NCBI GenBank assembly: GCA_029269125.1
Contig: JARHXX010000032.1
Span: 1-39,898, forward strand
Reading direction: 5' to 3'
DNA length: 39,898 nt
DNA from: Kiritimatiellaeota bacterium B1221
GTDB lineage: Bacteria > Verrucomicrobiota > Kiritimatiellia > SS1-B-03-39 > UBA6053
This document shows positions 1 to 7,625 of the stretch, piece after piece (the first letter of the stretch is position 1; each line of letters starts with the position of its first letter). The notes under the pieces were generated by a model. The model had not been told where the DNA came from. It worked only from the letters and a program-made list of their open reading frames with translations, and ran no database searches. A program made the position numbers and the translations under genes.

Positions 1-118
1 AGGGCTTGTGGTAGATGGATTTCGGGCAGGATGATTTTGGGCAGGATGATTTTGGGTTGAGGGCTTGTGGTAGATGGATTTCGGGCAGGATGATTGTGGG
101 CGGGATGATTTTAGAGGC
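1..118. repeat. 59-bp tandem repeat at window edge
   Basis: Two adjacent copies of a 59-bp unit start at positions 1 and 60, each opening with AGGGCTTGTGGTAGATGGAT. Inside the units the shorter word GGGCAGGATGATT recurs four times with small changes. The first copy runs to the window edge, so the array may be longer. No convincing gene lies in the first 299 bases. The repeat ends before the kinase gene that starts at 300. Confidence 0.8.
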
Positions 119-176
119 GTATCAAAGAAAAATGCTACCCTGGCCGTGACTCGCGCCACGCGCGGGCAGGCAGAGC

Positions 177-204
177 AATCATCTTGCCCAAAATCATCTT
201 GGCC
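177..204. repeat. Inverted copies of the GGGCAGGATGATT word
   Basis: Two copies of AATCATCTTGCCC/AATCATCTTGGCC lie here in the orientation opposite to the array at 1-118. Transcribed together, the two blocks could fold into a long imperfect hairpin. The block is about 96 bp upstream of the kinase start, so it could also affect expression of the kinase operon. Confidence 0.6.
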
Positions 205-299
205 AATTATATCGCCCAATAATTTTGTCTGATCTTCATCATGAAGTTATAGCGTCAAAATGTCTCGAATCTGTTTGGAATTTATGGTAATGGCATGCA

Positions 300-1487
300 A
301 TGAAATCAGGGTTTTTAGAACAATTGTTGAGACGAATTGACCGGATTGATCCGGACAGTCTGCAGACCCATTTTTTGCGTTTGGCGCGGGAGAAGGGTTT
401 GTTGGAAACGATATTGCAGTCGATCCGTGAAGGATTGGTGGTGGTGGATGGCAAGGGGATTGTGACCTATGCGAATGATGCGGTGGCGAGGTTACTGGGT
501 GGGGATGTGGAGGCCATGACAGGTTCGATTTTGCAGGAGGCGTTGCCGACCCTGGACTGGGAGGGGCTGATGGGTTTGGATCCGGAGGCGTGGACACAGA
601 TGATGAACCGCGAAATTGAAGTGACGTATCCGGAGCACCGCATTGTGGAATTTTATGTGGTGCCTTTGCAGGTGGTGCAAGGCGCGGAAGACGATGCGGA
701 AGGGGCTTTGATCTTTTTGCGGGATGTGACTTCGGATCGGGAGCGGGAAGAGAGCACTGTGGAATCGAAACGTTTGGAGGCGATCACACTGTTGGCGGCG
801 GGAGTGGCGCATGAAATTGGAAATCCCTTGAACTCCCTTAATATCCATCTGCAAATTATGGAGCGGGAATTGCAGGATGTGAAAGATCAGGAGTTACGGG
901 ATTCCTTGTTGGAATTGGTGGAGGTGTCCAGTGACGAAATTAAACGTTTGGACCAGATTATTCATTCCTTTTTGCGGGCGCTGCGGCCGACTCAGCCGCA
1001 GCGGGAGGCGGTGCAGGTGGATGTGCTGATCAATGAAACTTTAAAGTCGATGGAGCGTGAAATCTCCGATCGGGGTATTTGGGTTGAAAAAGAAGTGCCG
1101 GAGGAGCTGCCGAGCCTGCAGTTGGATAAAGGGCAGATGCAACAGGCTTTCTACAACTTAATACGCAATGCGATTCAGGCGATGACCGAGGGCGGGATTT
1201 TAACCATTCGCATTCGCATTTCCGATCATGGGGTTGCGGTTTCTTTTGCCGACACCGGTTCGGGGATTGAAGCGGAAGATCTGGGGGCGTTATTTGAGGC
1301 CTACCATACAACCAAAGAGGAAGGGACGGGATTGGGTCTGATGATTGTACAGCGGATCATGCAGGATCATGGTGGACAAATTGAAATTGAAACCCGGCCG
1401 GGACACGGGACGACCTTTACTTTACTATTACCCCGGTTTGAACAACGGATCCGCTTGTTGGGCGGCCGTGAGGATTCCACATCATGA
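300..1487 (+). CDS. PAS-domain sensor histidine kinase, NtrB type
   Basis: This is a soluble two-component sensor kinase of 395 residues that should phosphorylate the response regulator encoded immediately downstream. A PAS fold occupies roughly residues 35-150 (EGLVVVDGKGIVTYANDAVA). The H-box is AAGVAHEIGNPLNSL with the phospho-accepting histidine at about residue 171. An HATPase domain follows, with an N-box (NLIRNAIQAM), a G1 box (DTGSGI) and a G2 box (GTGLGL). There is no membrane segment, so it probably senses a cytoplasmic signal. Its stop overlaps the next start in an ATGA. No strong Shine-Dalgarno is visible before the ATG at 300. The role as NtrB-like kinase is family knowledge; nitrogen as the signal is not implied. 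Confidence 0.93.
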   Translation: MKSGFLEQLLRRIDRIDPDSLQTHFLRLAREKGLLETILQSIREGLVVVDGKGIVTYANDAVARLLGGDVEAMTGSILQEALPTLDWEGLMGLDPEAWTQMMNREIEVTYPEHRIVEFYVVPLQVVQGAEDDAEGALIFLRDVTSDREREESTVESKRLEAITLLAAGVAHEIGNPLNSLNIHLQIMERELQDVKDQELRDSLLELVEVSSDEIKRLDQIIHSFLRALRPTQPQREAVQVDVLINETLKSMEREISDRGIWVEKEVPEELPSLQLDKGQMQQAFYNLIRNAIQAMTEGGILTIRIRISDHGVAVSFADTGSGIEAEDLGALFEAYHTTKEEGTGLGLMIVQRIMQDHGGQIEIETRPGHGTTFTLLLPRFEQRIRLLGGREDSTS

Positions 1488-2842
1488 AACCTACTGTACT
1501 GATCGTCGATGACGAAAAAAATACCCGCGAAGGCTTGGCGAGAGCTTTGAAACGAAAATATCATATTATGCTGGCCGATTCGGGGATGGCGGCTTTGGAG
1601 ATGTTGAAAACGGAGACGCCGGATGCGGTTTTGACCGATTTACGCATGCCGGGTATGGACGGGATGCAACTTGTCCGAAGAATCCTAACGGCGGATCCTC
1701 AGCCGGTTTGTATTTTGTTGACGGCATACGGGAATGTGGAGACTGCGGTGGAGGCGATGAAGGCGGGAGCTTATGATTTTCTGACCAAGCCGGTGAATCT
1801 GGACCGCCTGGAAGTGTTGCTGCAACGGGCGATCAAAACCAAAAAACTGGAAGCATCCAATTTGCAGCTGAAGCAGGAGTTGGATGCCAAATACGGAATG
1901 GAAAGTATTATCGGTCAGTCGGGGTCCATGCAGGCCGTATTTGACACCATTAAGCAGGTGGCGCCCAGCCGGGCCACGGTCTTGATCAACGGGGAGAGTG
2001 GAACCGGCAAAGAGTTGGTGGCGCATGCCTTGCATCGGTTGAGTAACCGGTCGGAGAATCCCTTTGTGGCGGTACACTGTGCGGCGCTGTCGGATAATTT
2101 GCTGGAGAGTGAATTGTTTGGGCATGAGCGCGGGGCCTTTACCGGGGCGACGGAGACCCGGAAAGGACGTTTCGAACTGGCGGACGGGGGGACCTTGTTT
2201 TTGGATGAGATTGGGGAGATTGAACCCACGACTCAGGTGAAACTGTTGCGGGTATTGGAAGAGCGGAATTTCGAACGTGTGGGGGGGATGGAAAAAATCG
2301 AAGTGGACACGCGGTTATTATGTGCGACCAACCGGGATTTGCGGCGGATGGTGGAGGAGGGGACGTTCCGTGAAGATTTGTATTTTCGTTTAAATGTGGT
2401 GCAGATCCGCCTGCCGCCACTGCGGGAACGTCGGGAGGATATTCCTTTATTGTTGAATCACTACCTGAAAGAATTTTCCGCGGAAAATGCGCGGAAGATT
2501 GAGGGGGTGACGCCGGATGCTTTGGATGCCCTGATTCGGTATCGTTGGCCGGGGAATATTCGGGAGCTGCGAAATGTGATGGAGCGGATGGTGGTGCTTT
2601 CGCGGGGGGACAAAATCACTTTAAGAGATTTGCCATCGGAAGTGAAAGAGGAGGGCGGACCGGTAAAAAGCGGACCGGGGCCTCTACGGGGAGCGACCTC
2701 GATGCAGGAGGCGGAAAAGAAAATGATTATGCAGGCGCTCGATGACCATAAAGGCAATCGTACCAAAGCTGCCGATCAACTGGGAATTTCGCGACGAACT
2801 TTGCACCGTAAATTGAATGAGTTTGATTTGCGGGAGTATTGA
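1484..2842 (+). CDS. Sigma54-dependent response regulator, NtrC family
   Basis: This 452-residue protein is a three-domain enhancer-binding activator. The receiver domain (about 1-120) has the phospho-acceptor aspartate near residue 52 in VLTDLRMPGMDG and the conserved lysine in FLTKPVN. The AAA+ domain carries Walker A GESGTGKE, the sigma54-contacting GAFTGA loop near residue 217, and the Walker B-like GGTLFLDEIGE. The C-terminus is a Fis-type helix-turn-helix (NRTKAADQLGISRRTLHRKL). The gene overlaps the kinase gene by 4 bp and ends 6 bp before an ABC transporter gene, so kinase, activator and transporter probably share one transcript. Targets should be promoters with -24/-12 elements; I did not find a clear one in this window. 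Confidence 0.95.
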   Translation: MKPTVLIVDDEKNTREGLARALKRKYHIMLADSGMAALEMLKTETPDAVLTDLRMPGMDGMQLVRRILTADPQPVCILLTAYGNVETAVEAMKAGAYDFLTKPVNLDRLEVLLQRAIKTKKLEASNLQLKQELDAKYGMESIIGQSGSMQAVFDTIKQVAPSRATVLINGESGTGKELVAHALHRLSNRSENPFVAVHCAALSDNLLESELFGHERGAFTGATETRKGRFELADGGTLFLDEIGEIEPTTQVKLLRVLEERNFERVGGMEKIEVDTRLLCATNRDLRRMVEEGTFREDLYFRLNVVQIRLPPLRERREDIPLLLNHYLKEFSAENARKIEGVTPDALDALIRYRWPGNIRELRNVMERMVVLSRGDKITLRDLPSEVKEEGGPVKSGPGPLRGATSMQEAEKKMIMQALDDHKGNRTKAADQLGISRRTLHRKLNEFDLREY

Positions 2843-2848
2843 GTCGGA

Positions 2849-3595
2849 ATGAAAATTCAAATTAATCAGGTCTCTAAAGTCTATAAACGTACACCCGCTT
2901 TGGACGGGGTGAGTTGTGATATTTCACCCGGAACCGTCGGCGCGGTGATTGGATTAAACGGAGCCGGGAAAACCACGTTGTTGCGTTTGTTGGCTGGGTT
3001 GCTGGTTCCGAATAAAGGAGAGGTTTTATACGATGGGAGCCCTTTTGACCGACGGGACATGGACTTGCGTCGGCGCATGTTTTTTCTTTCCGATGAATTG
3101 CCTGCGTTACCGGATCACTCGCCTTTAAGGCATGCGGCGATGGTGTTACCCCTCTATGGTGCATCGGTAGATAAATGGAAGGCACCCTTGATGGATTTGT
3201 ATGAGCGCTTTGATTTATTGTCCTGTTTGGAATCTCCCATGGGCAAGTTGTCGCGCGGTCAACTTTACAAGGCGGTATTGGCTCCGCTGATGCTGATTTC
3301 GCCTGAGCTTTGGTTGGTCGATGAACCTTTTGCTGCGGGGATGGATCCGGAAGGGATGCAGGTCTTTCGGGAGCAGGCGCGCCAAGCGGCGGATGCGGGC
3401 TGTACAGTGTTGTTTAGCACCCAAATTCTAGAAATCGCCGAAGAGTTTGCTGATGTCATTTATGTGTTACATCAAGGGCAACTGGTGAATGTTCTGCCGG
3501 TGGCTGAATGGAAGATAGAGCGAGAGGGCGGGTCGGTCAATGGAGAGGTGTTGAAGATCCTGGGACGTTTGCGCCGAGAGGGTGTACCCAAGTGA
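2849..3595 (+). CDS. ABC transporter ATP-binding protein
   Basis: This 248-residue nucleotide-binding subunit would energise a transporter formed with the membrane protein encoded next. Walker A is GLNGAGKTT near residue 38, the signature motif is the variant LSRGQ, and Walker B is ELWLVDEPF. The length and layout fit the single-domain ATPases of ABC-2 type exporters. It lies 6 bp after the NtrC-type gene and overlaps the next gene by 4 bp (GTGA). A truncated paralogue of this protein lies at 20051-20311 and matches it from the first methionine to the region just after Walker A. The transported substrate cannot be read from the sequence. Confidence 0.93.
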   Translation: MKIQINQVSKVYKRTPALDGVSCDISPGTVGAVIGLNGAGKTTLLRLLAGLLVPNKGEVLYDGSPFDRRDMDLRRRMFFLSDELPALPDHSPLRHAAMVLPLYGASVDKWKAPLMDLYERFDLLSCLESPMGKLSRGQLYKAVLAPLMLISPELWLVDEPFAAGMDPEGMQVFREQARQAADAGCTVLFSTQILEIAEEFADVIYVLHQGQLVNVLPVAEWKIEREGGSVNGEVLKILGRLRREGVPK

Positions 3596-5181
3596 GATTG
3601 TGGAAGGGAAGGGATGAAGAAATTTTACGGAAGGAGCTCCGGAATCGGGTGGCTGCCGCTCCGGTGGATCTGAAGAAGCGGTTCAAAAAAGCAGAAAAAG
3701 TTAAAGCGCTTTGGCGGCGAAAAGCATCGAGGGTTGTCTGGGGAATGTTGTGTGCCTTGATCTTTCCAGGATTGCTCTTCTTCCCTTTTTTTGAGCAAGC
3801 CGATGAGATGGGGCGGCCTCTGTTATTTTCGTATGGCATGTGGTTCATTGCGGGGATCGTGGCCATGTTTGTACGTGGACTTTTTTCCAATTGTACTGAA
3901 CTTTGGTTGTCTCGTATCCTGCCGGTTTCATTTGAGCAGGTGCACCGTGCCATCAGTGATCGATTGACTTTCTTGCTGTGGGGAAGTGGGCTATCTGGAA
4001 TTTTTTATTTTTCGATTTGGACGCAATGGTATGTGGATCCAGCAGCCCCCTTGAGCTTTGCATGGTTACACACGGTTGCGTTCCTCTTTTCGATACTGGT
4101 CTTGGCTCGAATTCCGAATGGCTGGTATACATTTGCTTTGGTGGTGGGGGCGCTGGTCTTTTGGTTTTCCGGGGTTTATCTGTCAGGAGGAAAAGCGTTG
4201 TTGGATTTTGGTGCGATGCTGCTCCCGAATGGATGGGTGATGCAGGCGGCGGATGCGGTTGTCCGCGGGGAATTATTTTGGGCGGGAGTTTGGTTGTGTC
4301 CGTTGCTTCTTGGGGTGCCGTTATTTTGTTCGCTTAAAAAAATGCTCTCACGCGGTTTGGAGCATTTATACGAAACCGTCGAAATTGATGAATGTGAGGA
4401 TGATTTTGTTGAAGGAGGGTTTGAATTAAATCCGGATGAATACGGTTGGCTGTCCCGCTTGCTTCGTAAAAGTTTGTCTGAAGAGCTGCGTCCATTTTAT
4501 GATTATTTTGTGGGGCCACTCTGTGGGGGAAATCGCTTGTGGATTTCGGGTGGCGTTGTGGCGGTGGCGTCGACATTGTGGATGGTATGGGGGCCTCCAT
4601 TTTTACAGACACCTGTGGCATATGTTTTGGGAGGCATCCTCGTAATTGTTTCGCCTTTGACGGGAATTGCTAAATTCAACGGGCAGAACGAGGACGCAAA
4701 GGGACCGCTGGTGGCGCATTGGGCTTTGTATCCGGTCGATATCCCTTCCCTCGTTTATAGCATTCGGCGGGTGTGTTTTCTCCGATGTTGTTTTGCCTTT
4801 CCCTTTTGGTTGTTGGGAGGGGTTGGGTTTGGTTTTCGGGTGGGAGATGTGGGACGTGGTCTGATAGTGGCGACTTGCTGGTGGAGTTGCTTGTTGGTGA
4901 TACAGCTACTGATTCCCATTTTGAATCTTACGTTAATTTCAGTGAAAGTGGTGAAACACAAATTTTTGCGAAGGTTTGTTTCCGGATTTATGTCTTTGGT
5001 TTGGTTGCTCTCTCTTTTAGCTTCGGTGATATTAAGCGTCTATGTCCCGCAAGGAAGGGATTTTTTCATTCCCTGGTTATTGACCTTAGGCTTCGGGCTT
5101 GGGGCTGTGGGGTGGCTGTTTTCTCTGTGGTTGTTGCGGGAGGTATGCGGAAAAGATTGCGATTTAGTTTCGAACAGGTGA
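3592..5181 (+). CDS. Polytopic membrane protein, probable ABC exporter permease
   Basis: The product has about 529 residues from a GTG start at 3592 that overlaps the stop of the ATPase gene (GTGA). An earlier in-frame start at 3508 would sit inside the ATPase gene and is less likely. A basic N-terminal stretch (RKELRNRVAAAPVDLKKRFKKAEK) is followed by many hydrophobic helices, about twelve by eye, split by an acidic loop (EIDECEDDFVEGGFELNPDE). I do not recognise a named family motif. The coupling to an ATPase lacking its own membrane domain is the basis for the permease call. It is the last gene of the operon that begins at 300. Confidence 0.75.
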   Translation: MRLWKGRDEEILRKELRNRVAAAPVDLKKRFKKAEKVKALWRRKASRVVWGMLCALIFPGLLFFPFFEQADEMGRPLLFSYGMWFIAGIVAMFVRGLFSNCTELWLSRILPVSFEQVHRAISDRLTFLLWGSGLSGIFYFSIWTQWYVDPAAPLSFAWLHTVAFLFSILVLARIPNGWYTFALVVGALVFWFSGVYLSGGKALLDFGAMLLPNGWVMQAADAVVRGELFWAGVWLCPLLLGVPLFCSLKKMLSRGLEHLYETVEIDECEDDFVEGGFELNPDEYGWLSRLLRKSLSEELRPFYDYFVGPLCGGNRLWISGGVVAVASTLWMVWGPPFLQTPVAYVLGGILVIVSPLTGIAKFNGQNEDAKGPLVAHWALYPVDIPSLVYSIRRVCFLRCCFAFPFWLLGGVGFGFRVGDVGRGLIVATCWWSCLLVIQLLIPILNLTLISVKVVKHKFLRRFVSGFMSLVWLLSLLASVILSVYVPQGRDFFIPWLLTLGFGLGAVGWLFSLWLLREVCGKDCDLVSNR

Positions 5182-5278
5182 AGGCGCAGATTTTCTGAGG
5201 GATGGAGGTGCTGCCTCGATTGATTTCCGTTGTGAGGTGAATGGGTAATGTACATTTTCGTCGACACCTCAGACTTTC

Positions 5279-6070
5279 TTAGGCCTTCATCTCCACATTA
5301 TTTGTCGCAGGTGCGACAAATAACTCTGTGGCCAAGCGACCTGCTTGAGATAAAACCTGTTGACGTTTTTTCCAAACTTTTGGACCTGGATATTTCGTGG
5401 GATGGAGGGAGCGGGGGAGCATAGGATCTTTTTCGCAGATGGATTTCCAGGCGTTCCATTCCCGCTGGGCCCAGTCGAGGAGTTGATCTGCATTTTCGAC
5501 CTGCGGAAACTCGTGCAGGATCTCAAGGAGTTCTTGGTAGAGGTCTGCAATGAGATCAAAATTCCACGCATCCCTGATGATGCACTGATCTTTTCGTTTT
5601 CCTTCGCTGTTTGATTTGAGGTGTAAAAGCCGGCAGGGTCGGGATGGGTGATTTTTCAGGTAACTACTCATGGATGTGGGAAAACGGGGGCTAACCCACA
5701 CACTCCCTTGTAGGCAACCGAATCCATGTATTTTGAGGGTGCGTAAAAAGTTTTTACGTAGGGCTTTTTCTTCTGCCGGCAGGTCGAAAATCAGCATGTG
5801 CCAGATATGATCCCATCTTTTTGACCATGCTTGTTGGGGGTGCAGGCCTCCTTGGGCGGCCAATTGGCCTGTTTGGGTTAACTGCAGAAAGGGGCTTAGG
5901 TCGGAGCGGGTCTGAAGATATCCTTTTGCTTTCAAGGTCTCGATTTGAGTGGGGAATCCATTTTGGTAGGCCCAGCCTTCAAAACTTTGCTGAGGAGGGT
6001 GGGAAGCATGAAAGAGTTGGTCTTTTCGCCAGCTGATCATGTAGAGGAGGAGTTCTGTTTTGGTTCTCAT
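5279..6070 (-). CDS. PaaX-like transcriptional repressor
   Basis: The protein is about 263 residues from the ATG at 6070; a GTG two codons upstream (6076) is possible. The N-terminal third resembles a winged helix that reads into a GYL-rich wing. The middle has the PaaX C-terminal-type signature WDHIWHMLIFDLPAEEKALRK, then HGFGCLQGSVWVSPR. Family members are repressors that bind palindromes and release them with an acyl-CoA or other ligand. The gene is divergent from the sulfatase at 6214. Two related palindromes, one in the shared promoter region and one in the last codons of this gene, are probable binding sites. Its effector is unknown. Confidence 0.85.
   Translation of the reverse strand: MRTKTELLLYMISWRKDQLFHASHPPQQSFEGWAYQNGFPTQIETLKAKGYLQTRSDLSPFLQLTQTGQLAAQGGLHPQQAWSKRWDHIWHMLIFDLPAEEKALRKNFLRTLKIHGFGCLQGSVWVSPRFPTSMSSYLKNHPSRPCRLLHLKSNSEGKRKDQCIIRDAWNFDLIADLYQELLEILHEFPQVENADQLLDWAQREWNAWKSICEKDPMLPRSLHPTKYPGPKVWKKRQQVLSQAGRLATELFVAPATNNVEMKA
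5298..5323. promoter_or_regulatory. Perfect 26-bp palindrome inside 3' end of PaaX-like gene
   Basis: Twelve-base arms TTATTTGTCGCA and TGCGACAAATAA flank a GG centre with no mismatch. The core at 5303-5318 (TGTCGCAGGTGCGACA) matches the core of the promoter palindrome at 6113-6128 in 15 of 16 bases. On the minus strand it encodes the last residues of the PaaX-like protein (LFVAPATNN). No T-run follows in either direction, which argues against a simple terminator. A second repressor operator is the preferred reading. Confidence 0.65.
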
Positions 6071-6105
6071 ACTCACCCGAAAGCAAGCAAAGCCGACTTT
6101 TCCGC

Positions 6106-6135
6106 AAAAAAATGTCTCAGGTGCGACATTTTTTT
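6106..6135. promoter_or_regulatory. Palindromic operator between PaaX-like gene and sulfatase
   Basis: Eleven-base perfect arms, AAAAAAATGTC and GACATTTTTTT, enclose TCAGGTGC. The whole 30-bp site is symmetric about GG except for one T/C pair. It lies between the divergent starts at 6070 and 6214. Its core is almost identical to the palindrome at 5298-5323. Autoregulation of the PaaX-like gene and control of the sulfatase are both plausible. Confidence 0.7.
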
Positions 6136-6178
6136 ATTGGAGGGAGTGTGGAGAGGGATGCGGAAGTGGTGTTTCCAA

Positions 6179-6207
6179 TTGACTCTATCGTTTGAGTCCT
6201 CTAGTTT
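6179..6207 (+). promoter_or_regulatory. Possible promoter giving a leaderless sulfatase mRNA
   Basis: A -35-like TTGACT at 6179-6184 is followed after 17 bp by TAGTTT at 6202-6207. Transcription would begin at about the ATG at 6214, which has no Shine-Dalgarno upstream. An inverted repeat GACTC-N8-GAGTC (6181-6198) overlaps it. The -10 match is weak. Confidence 0.35.
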
Positions 6208-6213
6208 TGCCTG

Positions 6214-7587
6214 ATGTCAGTTCCAAATATTGTGTTTATTCTCTGTGATGATCTCGGTGTAAATGATTTGAATTGTTATGGTCGGGAGGATCATAACACT
6301 CCGAATTTAGATCGATTGGCGCGTCAAGGGACTCGTTTTACATCGGCCTACGCTTCGCAGGCGATTTGTTCTGCTTCGCGGGCGGGATTATTGACCGGCC
6401 TCAATCCGGCGCGATTACATTTGACCACCTTTTTGCCGGGAAGGAAAGACATGGATACCCAGCGGGTTTTGCATCCGGAAATCACCATGCATATTCCGCT
6501 GTCGACTCCGACGCTGCCGAAGTATTTGAAGTCAGCGGGGTACAAAACGGGTTTTGTGGGGAAATGGCATGTGGGGGATCAGCCCGGGCCCAAGGAACAT
6601 GGTTTCGACGTCGTGATCGACGGGCAACCGCACAATTCGATTCCCTCTGAAACGGAAGGAGGGAAAAGTGAATATCTGATGACCTCTCAGGCCATAGGAT
6701 TTATTGAGGAAAATCAGTCGGAACCTTTTGCGTTGTATTTGGGACATCACACCCCGCATATCACCTATGACGCGAAGCCGCATTTGATCGAAAAAAATGC
6801 GGGTGCCTTTGAACCGGTATATGCGGCGTTGATTGAAACTCTGGATGATACCATCGGCTTGATCATGCAGAAACTGGATGACCTGAACTTGTCGGACAAT
6901 ACGATCTTTGTGTTTACTTCCGATAACGGTGGACTGCATGTGCCCGAAGGGGGTCATGATCGGGTCACCCACAATACGCCTTTCCGTGCAGGGAAAGGGT
7001 ACACCTATGAGGGAGGTCAACGGGTACCGTTGATTGTGCGCTGGCCGGGTCATATTCCGGAGGGGCGGGTGATTGATACCCCCATTAACAATACGGGATG
7101 GGTGCCGACGCTGATGGAATTGGCGGGTGCAGCGCTTCCTGAAGGGTTGGATGGCGAAAGTTTTGCCGGGGGGCTGCTGGGGGGCGAAATTCCGGAAAAA
7201 CCGATTTATTGGCATTTCCCGCATTATACCAATCAGGGCGGGCGCCCCAGCGGGGCCATGCGCGACGGAGACTGGCTGTTGATCGAGCGTTATGACGAAG
7301 ACAAAGTGGAACTGTATGATTTGTCCCGCGATATTGGGGAGCGTGAAGATCTGTCTGCGCAAAAGCCCGGGAAGACAACCGAAATGGTGTCCGCTCTTTC
7401 CGCATGGCGGGATGAGGTGGATGTGCAATTTAACCGCCCCAATCCCGATTGTGATGAAGCGGCCTTTCAACGCTGTTATATCGAGATGGATCCCAGTGAA
7501 TTTGATCCGCTGACAGCGGATGAGGTGGCCTGGCAAGGCATCTCGGAGTGGCGGAACCGGATGGATAAGGCGAAGCGTTTAAGCTGA
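6214..7587 (+). CDS. Sulfatase (type I, formylglycine-dependent)
   Basis: This 457-residue enzyme should hydrolyse a sulfate ester, probably on a carbohydrate. The metal-binding DD is at residues 12-13 (ILCDDLGVNDLNCYG). The nucleophile motif is C52-S-A-S-R56 in CSASRAGLLTG, the C-x-A-x-R form that formylglycine-generating enzyme can also modify. Later metal ligands appear in VFTSDNGG, and substrate-side residues in VGKWHVGD. No signal peptide is seen: a stop in frame 21 bases upstream (TGA at 6193) excludes a longer N-terminus, so the enzyme may be cytoplasmic, as would fit use of imported sulfated sugars. It is divergent from the PaaX-like regulator. No maturase gene is nearby. The substrate cannot be assigned. 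Confidence 0.93.
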   Translation: MSVPNIVFILCDDLGVNDLNCYGREDHNTPNLDRLARQGTRFTSAYASQAICSASRAGLLTGLNPARLHLTTFLPGRKDMDTQRVLHPEITMHIPLSTPTLPKYLKSAGYKTGFVGKWHVGDQPGPKEHGFDVVIDGQPHNSIPSETEGGKSEYLMTSQAIGFIEENQSEPFALYLGHHTPHITYDAKPHLIEKNAGAFEPVYAALIETLDDTIGLIMQKLDDLNLSDNTIFVFTSDNGGLHVPEGGHDRVTHNTPFRAGKGYTYEGGQRVPLIVRWPGHIPEGRVIDTPINNTGWVPTLMELAGAALPEGLDGESFAGGLLGGEIPEKPIYWHFPHYTNQGGRPSGAMRDGDWLLIERYDEDKVELYDLSRDIGEREDLSAQKPGKTTEMVSALSAWRDEVDVQFNRPNPDCDEAAFQRCYIEMDPSEFDPLTADEVAWQGISEWRNRMDKAKRLS

Positions 7588-7625
7588 GGTTCCTGTCAGT
7601 TTTTTACAGACGGACTTCAAAAACT

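Noticed and set aside
3508..3591. Longer N-terminus for the membrane protein of the ABC operon
   Set aside because: It lies entirely inside the ATPase gene in another frame. The GTG at 3592, overlapping the stop, fits the operon style better.
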